DNA of 64,000 nucleotides, taken from contig NZ_AUIU01000014.1 of assembly GCF_000423865.1 (NCBI RefSeq), positions 1 through 64,000 of the forward strand. Direction: 5' to 3'. Shown piece after piece: positions 1 to 8,781 of this stretch. This DNA is from Thermodesulfovibrio thiophilus DSM 17215. Its GTDB lineage: Bacteria; Nitrospirota; Thermodesulfovibrionia; Thermodesulfovibrionales; Thermodesulfovibrionaceae. Position numbers and translations under genes: made by a program. Within the stretch, counting starts at the first letter, position 1. Every line of letters starts with the position of its first letter. The notes under the pieces were generated by a model. It was not told the origin of the DNA. It was given only the letters and a program-made list of their open reading frames with translations, and made no database searches.

Positions 1-1
1 T

Positions 2-742
2 GTTCGCAATAAGGATGGAAAGATGACACCGTTTTCATCTCTAGCCAGTGGGAAATGGATTTATGGATCACCGAGGCTTGAACGATATAATGCTTTTCCA
101 TCCATAAATATATGGGGTGAACCAGCTGAGGGAAGAAGTTCAGGTGAGGCAATGAAGGCAATGGAAGAGATTGTATCAAAGCTACCACAGGGGATAGGGT
201 TTGACTGGACAGGGCTTTCCTATCAGGAAAGACTTGCAACAGGGCAGGCACCGTTACTTTATGGTTTTTCATTGTTTATGATATTTCTAGCACTTGCAGC
301 TTTATATGAAAGCTGGACAATTCCTATTACGAATCTGATTTTGTTACCATTTGGCATATTTGGTACTGCAGTGGCAACGTGGTTACTTGGTTTTAAGAAT
401 GATGTTTACTTTCAGATAGGATTTCTTGTAACAATGGGACTGTCATCCAAGAATGCAATACTTATCATACAGTTTGCCCGTGACAAGATGCATCAGGGAG
501 AAGATTTATACAAGGCTTCTGTTGAAGCAGCAAGTATAAGATACAGACCAGTTGTTATGACATCACTTGCTTTGATATTTGGAGTATTGCCACTTGCAAT
601 ATCAAGGAGTGCAGGAGCAGGAGCAATGAATGCTATTGGAGTAGCGATTGAAGGTGGAGTTATTGCAGGAACATTTATTACAATATTCTTCGTACCGTTA
701 TTTTTTGTTAAAGTTTTAAAATTCTTTAAAGTGAAGAAGTGA
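2..742 (+). CDS. RND multidrug efflux pump inner-membrane subunit, C-terminal part (5' end outside window)
   Basis: This is the last quarter of an AcrB/MexB-type HAE1-family RND transporter. The frame is open from the first bases of the window, so the gene begins upstream. Visible are the end of the second porter loop (GSPRLERYNAFPSINIWGEPAEG, split here as GSPRLERYNAF and PSINIWGEPAEG), the GIGFDWTGLSYQER segment, and about five transmembrane helices. The hallmark strings FLALAALYESW, KNDVYFQIG, GLSSKNAILI and RPVVMTSLALIFGVLPLAIS are all present. The protein ends normally after the last helix with FKVKK. Such pumps exchange protons for drugs or bile-like compounds with a periplasmic adaptor and an outer-membrane channel; those partner genes are not downstream here. 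Confidence 0.95.
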   Translation, partial: VRNKDGKMTPFSSLASGKWIYGSPRLERYNAFPSINIWGEPAEGRSSGEAMKAMEEIVSKLPQGIGFDWTGLSYQERLATGQAPLLYGFSLFMIFLALAALYESWTIPITNLILLPFGIFGTAVATWLLGFKNDVYFQIGFLVTMGLSSKNAILIIQFARDKMHQGEDLYKASVEAASIRYRPVVMTSLALIFGVLPLAISRSAGAGAMNAIGVAIEGGVIAGTFITIFFVPLFFVKVLKFFKVKK

Positions 743-1033
743 TATGAAAAAACTAATGATTAGTTAGCGAATGAATTTTAATGTCTTATAATTTTTCTTT
801 ATATTTTTCACGTTTTTAAATAAACACTACTTCTTTCAAGAAACGATCAATATGGAATAAGATATCAAGTTTTTGACAGAAGAATAATTAAGATCATTTG
901 TCAATCTGAATTTTTGACCATACAACATCAGTATCAATTAATTTATGTTTATAATATATAATATAATATAATAAGAAAAGAACAGTTACGTAGAAAAAAT
1001 TTTAAGGTTTTTTAATCAGTGAGGAGGTATAAG

Positions 1034-1321
1034 ATGAAAAAATTAATAATTTTTCTGTGTTTAATTCTTTTTGCATCCTCTGTAATGGCATTTGATCGCG
1101 GTTACAACCCCAAACCCAAACCTATTGGCCCTTATAGGGACCACAGGAGTACTAACTACAGACATTATAAGGAAATGTTTAAAGATTCAAATAGAGATGG
1201 CGTTATGCGTAATTTTGATTATCACAATCGAAATTTATATATTCAGGGTCCTTATCAAAAAAATTATTATGGAGATGGCTTTTATAAACACAAAAAAATT
1301 TATAGATATTATGGACGGTAA
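1034..1321 (+). CDS. small secreted Tyr/Arg-rich protein, function unknown
   Basis: A 95-residue protein with a clear signal peptide (MKKLIIFLCLILFASSVMA) and a short basic, tyrosine-rich mature part. I start it at the ATG at 1034 because AGGAGG at 1022-1027 sits six bases upstream; a GTG five codons earlier overlaps that site. The mature chain contains DSNRDGV, which resembles the first half of an EF-hand or dockerin calcium loop (DxNxDG), but there is only one copy, so calcium binding is a guess. It stands alone between the RND gene and a minus-strand gene. I do not recognise the family. Confidence 0.6.
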   Translation: MKKLIIFLCLILFASSVMAFDRGYNPKPKPIGPYRDHRSTNYRHYKEMFKDSNRDGVMRNFDYHNRNLYIQGPYQKNYYGDGFYKHKKIYRYYGR

Positions 1322-1433
1322 CATATTATAAATTTGCAATAACTGATTCTCTAATATAAAAACAGCACTTTTTATAAGAGCTTAATTCTGAATAAAACCG
1401 GTTATACAAATTAAGAACTTATTTAGAAAAGAG

Positions 1434-1937
1434 CTAGTTTTGACCTGGTAATCCATTAGTGTCAATCTGTTTTTGAACGTGTGGATTAAGTGTAACAAAA
1501 ATCTCAACAGTATTATCCTTTTTCTTGTACACTGTTTGAACAGGTTCTAACACTCCATACACCCATGGAAAATATATCGATTTCAATTCATAGCCAATAA
1601 TATTGTCTTCATCCTTGATTATTGAACATTTCATTGCACTTACAGAAAGAGAGTTCTTTAAAATTTCGTTTGCTGTCTGTAATGCTGATTTCTCATTTAC
1701 ATTTTTGATAATCATATATTTAAATTCAGGTGCGTATGGAATAATATCAATGTTATCATCAACTCTATCAAGAACTATAAATGTTTCAAGATCATGATCG
1801 TATGTATTTGAATAAATAATAAAATTGTAAATACCCTTTATATCCTGCTCATTGCATTTTTCTAGGGTGATGGCATATAAATTTAAAGGTAAAATTAATG
1901 CTATTAAAAAACATTTTATTACTCCAATGAGTCTCAT
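1434..1937 (-). CDS. exported protein of unknown function
   Basis: A 167-residue protein starting with a signal peptide (MRLIGVIKCFLIALILPLNLYA). The mature part is mixed alpha/beta with two cysteines (C28, C103 approximately) that might form a disulfide in the periplasm, and ends in a polar tail (NTNGLPGQN-like). No known domain or catalytic motif is visible. No strong Shine-Dalgarno site precedes the ATG. It is monocistronic: the next gene on this strand lies about 70 bases further on. The signal peptide, amino-acid composition and codon use look genuine; the role is unknown. Confidence 0.6.
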   Translation of the reverse strand: MRLIGVIKCFLIALILPLNLYAITLEKCNEQDIKGIYNFIIYSNTYDHDLETFIVLDRVDDNIDIIPYAPEFKYMIIKNVNEKSALQTANEILKNSLSVSAMKCSIIKDEDNIIGYELKSIYFPWVYGVLEPVQTVYKKKDNTVEIFVTLNPHVQKQIDTNGLPGQN

Positions 1938-2005
1938 AAGTTTATAATACTAAGATCTATGGCTTTAGTGCAAGCAAAGTTGTGCTCTATTTTAAGAGTT
2001 TTTTA

Positions 2006-2336
2006 TCATAAAAACCTGTTTACGTACTCATATCCACATTGAGGACATCTAACTCTGCTTGTTGTAAGCCTCCATGTAGAATATAATATTCCAGGTAAAA
2101 TAAAGCATATCCAGAGTAATAACTCAGCATCTGATGAACCCTTCATAGTTTTTTTTTGCAATACCTTTAAAATTGCAGTTTGGACAACGGATTGTATAAC
2201 TTTCTTTTGAAATTAACCTGATAATAATAAATCCTCCAATCAGAATAAATAGAAAGGTTAACAGACTTCGATAAGCAACTGCTATTAAAACGATAACTAG
2301 AAGAACAAGAATTAATATTATACGCATATTATTCAT
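2006..2336 (-). pseudogene. small membrane protein with two zinc-ribbon CxxC pairs, frameshifted at a nine-A run
   Basis: Reading from 2336 downward, the first frame gives two hydrophobic helices followed by CPNCNFKGIAKK, then stops at 2124. The run of nine T on the plus strand (2149-2157) is where the frame breaks. If one base is dropped, translation continues as MKGSSDAELLLWICFILPGILYSTW and ends with RCPQCGYEYVNRFL at 2006. The joined protein of about 109 residues has two matched CPxC(G) pairs around a third hydrophobic stretch, a layout I know from small zinc-ribbon membrane proteins. The break may be a sequencing error, a true mutation, or a site of polymerase slippage. Function unknown. 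Confidence 0.6.
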
Positions 2337-2584
2337 TTCATTTATATTAAAAATTTTTCTTGCTTTTTTGGGTTTCTTTGATTTTTATCACTTCAAATAT
2401 TTTGCTATATCTTATTATTAAGATGCCAATTTCATATCTTAACTCATTGTAAATAATGAACACAAATAAAAAGATATATTCCATATTATGGAGAGTTTCC
2501 AGTTATAAAGGCTGTAAAACAAAGAAGCAAAAAATAATGTTATAATTAAATATTGCATAATAACTGGGGAATCCTAAGTATGTG

Positions 2585-3496
2585 ATGGCAAAATATGTTC
2601 AGATTTTTTTAACAGTTTTTATTGTCTTTTTACTTAAAGAAAATGTCTTTGCTGTTGATGAACTTCAGGAGTGCTTTAATTATCTTAATACACAGAACTA
2701 TGAACAAGCTATTTCTGAAGGACAGAAAGCGGTAAAGCTTTATCCTGTAAACCATCTTGTGTATGTGTGTCTTGGAAGAGCTTATCTTTCTAGAGAAGAA
2801 TTTAATCTAGCGATTGATAATTTAAAACAAGCAGAAAAATACGCTATATCATATTCTGATTTGATGTATATCTATAACTGGCTTGGGATTGCATATGACA
2901 ATAAAGGTGCTGTTGAGCAAGCTCTTTCTTATTACAATAAATCGCTTTCCTTGGCCAGAAATCTTAAAGAAAGGGATATGGAAGCAGCAACAATTAATAA
3001 TATTGCAGAGATTTTTCACAATAAAGGTGATTTTGAAAAAGCCCTGTCTTTCTATAAAGAATATTTAATTGTTATATCCAGTGAACGATATAAAGCTTTT
3101 GCTTATAATAACATTGCCTTGATTTATGCGGCTAAAGGTGATTTTAAAACCGCAATTGAATATCTTCAAAAATCTCTGGATATTTATGAAAAAAATAATG
3201 ATTATCACGCTTATGCACATGTTGAGCTTAATATGGGTAATACTTACAGGAAATTGAAAGACTTTGATATTGCTCAAAAATATTTATTTGATGGACTGGA
3301 AAAAATTCAACAACTTGGAGATAAGGAATGGGAAGGTACCGCATATAAGTATATTGGATGGTTACACTTGGATCAAGGGAATAAAGAACTTTCTAAGGAA
3401 TATTTCAACAAAGCTCTGGAAATTTTTAAATCAATAGGTGTACAAAAAGACATAGCAGATGTATCGATGGCTCTTTCTATAATTAATGCTAAATAA
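2585..3496 (+). CDS. exported tetratricopeptide-repeat protein
   Basis: A roughly 303-residue protein with an N-terminal signal sequence or anchor (AKYVQIFLTVFIVFLLKENVFA) followed by about seven TPR units. Repeat signatures such as AISEGQKAVKLYP, LGIAYDNKGAVEQALSYYNKSL, IYAAKGDFKTAIEYLQKSLDIY and LDQGNKELSKEYFNKALEIF are visible. TPR arrays are protein-binding scaffolds; the partner cannot be told from sequence. The start is taken at ATG 2585; a GTG lies one codon upstream. The gene is isolated, in a region of small exported proteins. A weak hairpin with a T run follows it at 3547-3568. Confidence 0.85.
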   Translation: MAKYVQIFLTVFIVFLLKENVFAVDELQECFNYLNTQNYEQAISEGQKAVKLYPVNHLVYVCLGRAYLSREEFNLAIDNLKQAEKYAISYSDLMYIYNWLGIAYDNKGAVEQALSYYNKSLSLARNLKERDMEAATINNIAEIFHNKGDFEKALSFYKEYLIVISSERYKAFAYNNIALIYAAKGDFKTAIEYLQKSLDIYEKNNDYHAYAHVELNMGNTYRKLKDFDIAQKYLFDGLEKIQQLGDKEWEGTAYKYIGWLHLDQGNKELSKEYFNKALEIFKSIGVQKDIADVSMALSIINAK

Positions 3497-3546
3497 TATT
3501 GAAATTAGTCATAAGATTAAATAAATTTAGACCAATGAGTCTTGAC

Positions 3547-3568
3547 AGAGTGACAATACTCTATTTTT
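3547..3568 (+). terminator. possible rho-independent terminator after the TPR gene
   Basis: AGAGT-gacaat-ACTCT forms a five-base stem directly followed by ATTTTT. The stem is short, so the call is tentative. Read from the other strand it overlaps the last bases of the NtrC-type regulator gene, which ends at 3567. Confidence 0.35.
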
Positions 3569-4952
3569 AAAGATTAGTTGTTCCAGGAGGATTGACTTCT
3601 TCTTCAGAAGAGGAGATTAGTCCAAGATGTTTCATTTTTGTACGAAGTTGTTTACGAGAAATTCCAAGAATTTCAGCAGCTTTTGTTTGGTTCCAGCCTG
3701 TTGAATTTAATGCTTTAAGAATAATTGATTTTTCAAGTTCAATGAGATTGAAACTATTTTCTGCAGGTATTGCCCATCCAGTTTTTTCCTGTATTCTTTT
3801 CGGTAAATACTTCATGGATATAATGCCAGATGCAGAAAGTACTATAGCTCTTTCAATAACATTAGCAAGCTCTCGAATATTACCTGGCCAATCATAAGAT
3901 ATCAAAGCATCCATAACTTCAGGCTCAAGCTGAGGAATTGGTTTATTGTTTTCTTTTGCAAACTTTTTAAGAAAATGATTAACCAGAAGTGGTATATCAT
4001 CCTTTCTTTCTTTTAAGGATGGTAGATTTATTCTTACCACATTTAGTCTCCAGTATAGGTCTTCTCTGAATATATTTTCTTTCACATCTTTTTCGAGATT
4101 TCTGTTTGTGGCTGATATAATTCTTACATCAACTTTTATTCTTGAAGTTCCTCCTATCCGCTGAAATTCCTTTTCCTGAAGGAAGCGTAAAAATTTTTTT
4201 TGTAAAGAAATTGGTAACTCTCCAACTTCATCAAGAAAAACAGTTCCTCCATCCGCAAATTCCATCAAACCAATTTTTTTATCTGTGGCACCTGTAAATG
4301 CACCTTTTTCATGACCAAAAAGCTCACTTTCAATGAGATTTTCAGGAATTGTTGTACAATCAACAATTATAAAAGGTTTTGAACTCCTCGTAGATTTTCT
4401 GTGAATTGCTCTTGCTACAAGTTCCTTGCCTGTTCCGGTTTCTCCTGTTATAAGAACATTTGCATTGGTTTCTGAAACCATCTCCATAATGTAAAATATT
4501 TCTTCCATTGCTTTGCTTTTTCCTATAATTTCAGGAAAATTATGCTGCAATTGTGTGGATAAAACATCTTGCGAATAAAGAGAGTACTTATTTATAGCTT
4601 CATTTATAACATTAATTAAAAGTTCAGGATCAACAGGTTTTATTAAATAGTGATATGCTCCTAACTTCATTGCTTCAACTGCCTTTTCAATTGTTCCATA
4701 AGCAGTAAGCATTACTGTAGGGACTTTGATTCCTTCTTGCTTTAACCATTTGAGCATATCTATCCCATCCATACCCGGTAAACGATAATCAAGAATAATG
4801 CTATTTACCTCTGTTTTCTTCAGAAGAGATATGGCTTCTTCGGCAGTAGAAGCTGTTATGACATCAAATCCTGCTTTTTTAATGATAGCTGATAGAACTT
4901 TAAGCGCACTTACTTCATCATCTACATATAATATTTTTGCTATTTTATTCAT
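3567..4952 (-). CDS. NtrC-family sigma-54-dependent response regulator
   Basis: A 461-residue protein with the standard three parts. Residues 1-120 are a receiver domain with acidic pair DD near 11-12 and phospho-acceptor D55 in IILDYRLPGMDG. Residues about 140-370 are a sigma-54 AAA+ ATPase with Walker A GETGTGKE, the sigma-54 contact loop GAFTGA, Walker B GGTVFLDEV and the R-finger region. A Fis-type helix-turn-helix lies at the C-terminus (LNSTGWNQTKAAEILGISRKQL, here split as LNSTGWNQTKAAEILG and ISRKQL). Its start overlaps the stop of the upstream kinase by four bases (ATGA), so the two are a cognate pair. It should activate sigma-54 promoters; targets are unknown. Confidence 0.95.
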   Translation of the reverse strand: MNKIAKILYVDDEVSALKVLSAIIKKAGFDVITASTAEEAISLLKKTEVNSIILDYRLPGMDGIDMLKWLKQEGIKVPTVMLTAYGTIEKAVEAMKLGAYHYLIKPVDPELLINVINEAINKYSLYSQDVLSTQLQHNFPEIIGKSKAMEEIFYIMEMVSETNANVLITGETGTGKELVARAIHRKSTRSSKPFIIVDCTTIPENLIESELFGHEKGAFTGATDKKIGLMEFADGGTVFLDEVGELPISLQKKFLRFLQEKEFQRIGGTSRIKVDVRIISATNRNLEKDVKENIFREDLYWRLNVVRINLPSLKERKDDIPLLVNHFLKKFAKENNKPIPQLEPEVMDALISYDWPGNIRELANVIERAIVLSASGIISMKYLPKRIQEKTGWAIPAENSFNLIELEKSIILKALNSTGWNQTKAAEILGISRKQLRTKMKHLGLISSSEEEVNPPGTTNL

Positions 4953-6556
4953 AGTTTGATAGGTAATTCAATATTAAACTCTGTTCCCTGCCGATTTTTA
5001 TTGTTCATAACAATACTTCCACCATGATCTTTTACGATTCTTTCAACACAGGCAAGTCCCAGTCCTGATCCAGTTGTTTTTGTGGTAAAAAATGGTTCAA
5101 ATATTTTATTCACTAATTCTTCAGGGATTCCTGTGCCTGTATCTTTTATTGTTATTCTTACTAGTTTATCAATTTTTTCAGTAATTACTGAAATTGAATC
5201 TCCTTTCCCAGTAGCATCCATAGAATTTACTAATAGATTTAAGACAGCCTGTTTTAGTTGATGATGATCAAAATAAAACTGAGGAATGGATTTGTCGAAG
5301 TTTATATTGAGAAACTTACCATCTTCCTGAATTTCTGTTTGAACAAGTTTTATTACATCATATAAGGCATTATTAATATCTCCCCTTGTTAAATTCAAAG
5401 GAACAGGTCTTGCATAGGAAAGGAAACTACTGATAAGTTCATTGAGACGTTCTGCTTCTTTATCAATTATTGAGAGAAATTCTTTTAAAACCTCTCCTTT
5501 AAAATTTGTTTTAAGATAAGATGAAGCAGCTTTTATAGAATTTAAAGGGTTTTTGATTTCATGTGCAACAGTCATTGCCATTTCTGCCATAGCAGAGGAT
5601 TTTTCCAGTTTTAGTTTTTCCTTTGTAGCTTTATCGAGTTCTTCAAAAGATTTTTTCAGTTTTAAAATCATTTCATTAAATGCTTCAATTAAATATCCAA
5701 TTTCATCACCACAGGAAGTTTTATATACAAAACAGTTTTTACAATCTATATTATTAACATTTTTACAAGATTCTCTTGCTTCTTTTATGAACCAGCATCT
5801 TTCCTTACCATAAGCAAAACAGTCAGTTTTGTCACATTTCCAAATATCTTTACAAAGAACAATAGATTCGTTATGACAAAGTTCAAGTCTGTCTGTTTGA
5901 ATATTCGACATTTTATCTTTAAGCTTTTGAAGAGGTTTTATTAATGTTTTTGAAAGTTTAAAAGATATAAATACAGTAAGTCCAAGTGTTAATATACTGA
6001 GTATAAAAATGTAATTTCTTAGGTTTTTAGTGGCTTCTGTGACATATTGATTTATTTTTTCCTCTGAAATCCCCACCCTTAAAACCCCAATAAATGTATC
6101 TCCAGCAAGAATCGGAATATTTAAATGTCTTACTTCACTGTTATCAATAGACTGCCACTTTCTAAAAATATCATCTGTTATTTTTATAAAACTACCGAGT
6201 TCTTTTTTATTACTATGGCCGATTATTCTTCCATTTTTATCTGTTATCATAATATAGTCTATACCTGGATTATTCATAACAAGTGTTATTTTTTCGTCAA
6301 TTGCCAGAGGATCAAAAAATATAAGGTTATCTATAGCATCCTTTGATAAATTTTCTATCAACAGATTTATATTTTTATTAACTTGGGTTTTAAGGGATTT
6401 TTTTTGATAATTCAGTATAAGTAAATTAATAGCCACCATTAATATTAAAAAAAGAGTTAAAAAAGAAAAAAAGATTTTTTTCCCAATACTAAGTCTTTTA
6501 ATTTTTTGTGATAACTCTCTAATCACTGAGTTTTTTAAGAGTTGTAATATCTTCAT
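4949..6556 (-). CDS. membrane sensor histidine kinase with cysteine-rich insert after HAMP
   Basis: A 535-residue kinase. TM1 is at about 27-49, a periplasmic sensor segment at 50-180, TM2 at about 181-200 and a HAMP linker follows. Residues 227-282 contain nine cysteines (227, 235, 241, 246, 254, 264, 272, 275, 282) with DCFAYGKERCW, resembling the two-CW type cysteine-rich module of some bacterial sensors. Then come a DHp helix with phospho-accepting H332 (AHEIKNPLNSI) and a complete ATPase domain (NLLVNSMDA, DTGTGIPEE, GSGLGLACV). Its first 38 bases overlap the upstream PhnD-like gene and its stop overlaps the regulator. The cysteines suggest metal or redox sensing in the cytoplasm; this is inference. 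Confidence 0.93.
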   Translation of the reverse strand: MKILQLLKNSVIRELSQKIKRLSIGKKIFFSFLTLFLILMVAINLLILNYQKKSLKTQVNKNINLLIENLSKDAIDNLIFFDPLAIDEKITLVMNNPGIDYIMITDKNGRIIGHSNKKELGSFIKITDDIFRKWQSIDNSEVRHLNIPILAGDTFIGVLRVGISEEKINQYVTEATKNLRNYIFILSILTLGLTVFISFKLSKTLIKPLQKLKDKMSNIQTDRLELCHNESIVLCKDIWKCDKTDCFAYGKERCWFIKEARESCKNVNNIDCKNCFVYKTSCGDEIGYLIEAFNEMILKLKKSFEELDKATKEKLKLEKSSAMAEMAMTVAHEIKNPLNSIKAASSYLKTNFKGEVLKEFLSIIDKEAERLNELISSFLSYARPVPLNLTRGDINNALYDVIKLVQTEIQEDGKFLNINFDKSIPQFYFDHHQLKQAVLNLLVNSMDATGKGDSISVITEKIDKLVRITIKDTGTGIPEELVNKIFEPFFTTKTTGSGLGLACVERIVKDHGGSIVMNNKNRQGTEFNIELPIKL

Positions 6557-8165
6557 CTGTAGCTTCTTTAAAACTTTTAATTCTTGCTTTTTTTAATATG
6601 AACGGGTCGTCCAATTGTGTAAGTAATTTTTTAACTTTCATTGTTAAATCTGATGCATTATTATTTACAACTGCAAATGGCCAGTTTGGAAGATACTCTC
6701 CATAATCAAGAATTTTTATCTTTGATAGATCAACCTCATCTGACCATACGCTTAAGGCTGCTTCTCTTATAAAACCTGCTTCAGCTTCCTGCTTATAAAC
6801 TCCAATTATTACTTTTTCCTGTCTCTTGGCATCTATAAGCTGAAAATCCTTGTTAATATTAAATCCTCTTTTTTCAAGGTAGATTTTCTGTGAAAGAAAA
6901 CCACCAGCAGATGTAGGAGAAACTATCATAATTTTTTTGCCTTTAAGATCTTCTATTTTATGAATATTGTTATCTTTTTTTGTAATAATCACTCCTCTAT
7001 ATCTTTCCCCTCCGCAGATCCCTTCATCAGATGTACAATCCTCACCTGCAGTTATTGTAAGAACCTTAATAGGATATTGTTTTGAAACAATAGAAAAAAC
7101 ATACGGATTCTGATATGAAAAGTGAACTTTACCTTCACTGACAATTTTTATAAACTCTTCAAAGTTTTTTGGTATTACCAGCTTGAACTCATAGCCTGTT
7201 TTCTCTGAGAGGTATCTCATTAAAGGATCATATCGCTTATAGATTGTTAATGGACTGTAAAGTGGAAGTATGGCAACTTTTATTGTTTTTGGGCCATATT
7301 CAATATAATCTTTGCCTTTCAGATTTCTAATAAGTACTCTAATATAATCAAAATCTCTGTCTTCAGCCTGAACAAATTTTTCAACACCTATAGATATTAA
7401 AACTTGTTTATCTATCTGACCTAGAATAGTATTTTTGATTGTTTGAACTTCCTGTTGTTGAAAATTGTTAATATAGGCAATTAAAAATCTCGGAGTTGGT
7501 TCGGAGTATCTTATTATTTTAAGCCCATCTTTTAGGTATGTATTAGCTGTTATTTCACTCATGGCTCCTATATCATGTTCTCCGATAAGAACAGAAAGAG
7601 CTATTTTCTTCTCTTTTTGTAACATATCAACAGATTTAAAATCTTTAATAGAAATATCAACATCTCTTAACATTGAAAGAGGTATCAGATAACTGAATGA
7701 GGATTTTTCATCTCCTAATGCAAGTTTTTTGCCGAGAGAATCAAAAATTTTATCTATATTTTTACCCTGTTTGGTAACAAAAACACTTCGTATCTCTGCT
7801 ATTTCTCCTTCTGGTTTTAGGAGAGGAAAAATTTGCTTCTTCATAGACCATTTAAGCTCGCAATATGTGGCTGGATCAATAATAAGTAGATTAACTTTGT
7901 TTTCTCTGATTTTATTCTCTAAATCTTTAAAATCTTTTGCAATCTCAATTAATACTGGTCTTTTGATGCTCTGTGATATAAATTTTTTAAGTGGATAAAG
8001 TTTTTCATAAATTACTTTAGGAGACTCCTCAGCAAGTATGCCGATTATAATAGGTTTTCCACTAATTTCTTCAAGCTTGTTTTTAATGTTCTCATTTTGT
8101 GAATTTTTATCGCAAGACAAAAGCAGAATACAAATTATAAAAATAAATATTTTATACAACTTCAT
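6519..8165 (-). CDS. lipoprotein with two PhnD-like periplasmic binding domains
   Basis: I start this gene at ATG 8165, giving a lipoprotein signal (MKLYKIFIFIICILLLSC, lipobox LLLSC) and a protein of about 548 residues. Two copies of the phosphate/phosphonate-binding PhnD fold follow in tandem. The second, from about residue 300, is the clearer (IKVAILPLYSPLTIYKRY, RYRGVIITKK, DLKGKKIMIVSPTSAGGFLS). No ABC permease or ATPase is nearby. Instead it overlaps the histidine kinase downstream by 38 bases and the hydrolase upstream by 14. It is therefore more likely the ligand-binding partner of the kinase than a transporter component. The ligand is unknown. Confidence 0.88.
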   Translation of the reverse strand: MKLYKIFIFIICILLLSCDKNSQNENIKNKLEEISGKPIIIGILAEESPKVIYEKLYPLKKFISQSIKRPVLIEIAKDFKDLENKIRENKVNLLIIDPATYCELKWSMKKQIFPLLKPEGEIAEIRSVFVTKQGKNIDKIFDSLGKKLALGDEKSSFSYLIPLSMLRDVDISIKDFKSVDMLQKEKKIALSVLIGEHDIGAMSEITANTYLKDGLKIIRYSEPTPRFLIAYINNFQQQEVQTIKNTILGQIDKQVLISIGVEKFVQAEDRDFDYIRVLIRNLKGKDYIEYGPKTIKVAILPLYSPLTIYKRYDPLMRYLSEKTGYEFKLVIPKNFEEFIKIVSEGKVHFSYQNPYVFSIVSKQYPIKVLTITAGEDCTSDEGICGGERYRGVIITKKDNNIHKIEDLKGKKIMIVSPTSAGGFLSQKIYLEKRGFNINKDFQLIDAKRQEKVIIGVYKQEAEAGFIREAALSVWSDEVDLSKIKILDYGEYLPNWPFAVVNNNASDLTMKVKKLLTQLDDPFILKKARIKSFKEATDEDITTLKKLSD

Positions 8166-8781
8166 GATAAAAAGGATTTGTTTTGATTTCAATCTCCAAT
8201 TTTGTTTTAGGTCCGTGCCCTGGAAACACAACAGTTTCTCCTGGTAAAGAAGATATTTTTTTTAGTGAATCGAGCAATTCTTTCATACTTCCTCCTAATA
8301 TATCTGTTCTTCCCACTGAACCTGCAAAAAGTGTATCTCCGGTAAATAAATTTCCATTCATATAAATACAGATACTTCCCGGAGAATGCCCTGGAGTATG
8401 AATAATCTGTAATATTGCATCATTAAATTTTATATTTTCGCCATCTTGAATAAGCCTATCAGGTTCTGGCTGAGGGTCAATGGCAATGCCGAAAAATTGA
8501 ACTGCCACTTCAGGAGATTTTCTATATATTTCAAGGTCTTTTTCATGTAAAAGGATTAAAGCGCCTGTTTCTTCTTTTATTTCTTTTACAGCACCAATAT
8601 GGTCAAAATGACCATGTGTGCAGATGATATATTTAACATTTAAATCATTTTCTTTTAAAAAATCTAGCATTAAATCTGGCTCATCTCCAGGGTCTATTAT
8701 TATTGCCTGCTTTGCATTTTCATCATATATGGCATAGCAATTTTCAAATAAAGGACCCACTTCAAATTTTTTTATATTCAT
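8152..8781 (-). CDS. metallo-beta-lactamase-fold hydrolase (glyoxalase II-like)
   Basis: A 209-residue single-domain MBL-fold enzyme. The dinuclear metal site is complete: H56-x-H58-x-D60-H61 in THGHFDH, a further histidine in HTPGHSPGS, the bridging aspartate in FTGDTLFAGSVGR and a late histidine in VFPGHGP. This matches YcbL/glyoxalase II-like hydrolases that cleave thioesters, but no C-terminal substrate domain of true GloB is present, so the substrate is open. Its ATG overlaps the murJ stop by four bases, indicating translational coupling, and its 3' end overlaps the PhnD-like lipoprotein. Confidence 0.92.
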   Translation of the reverse strand: MNIKKFEVGPLFENCYAIYDENAKQAIIIDPGDEPDLMLDFLKENDLNVKYIICTHGHFDHIGAVKEIKEETGALILLHEKDLEIYRKSPEVAVQFFGIAIDPQPEPDRLIQDGENIKFNDAILQIIHTPGHSPGSICIYMNGNLFTGDTLFAGSVGRTDILGGSMKELLDSLKKISSLPGETVVFPGHGPKTKLEIEIKTNPFYHEVV

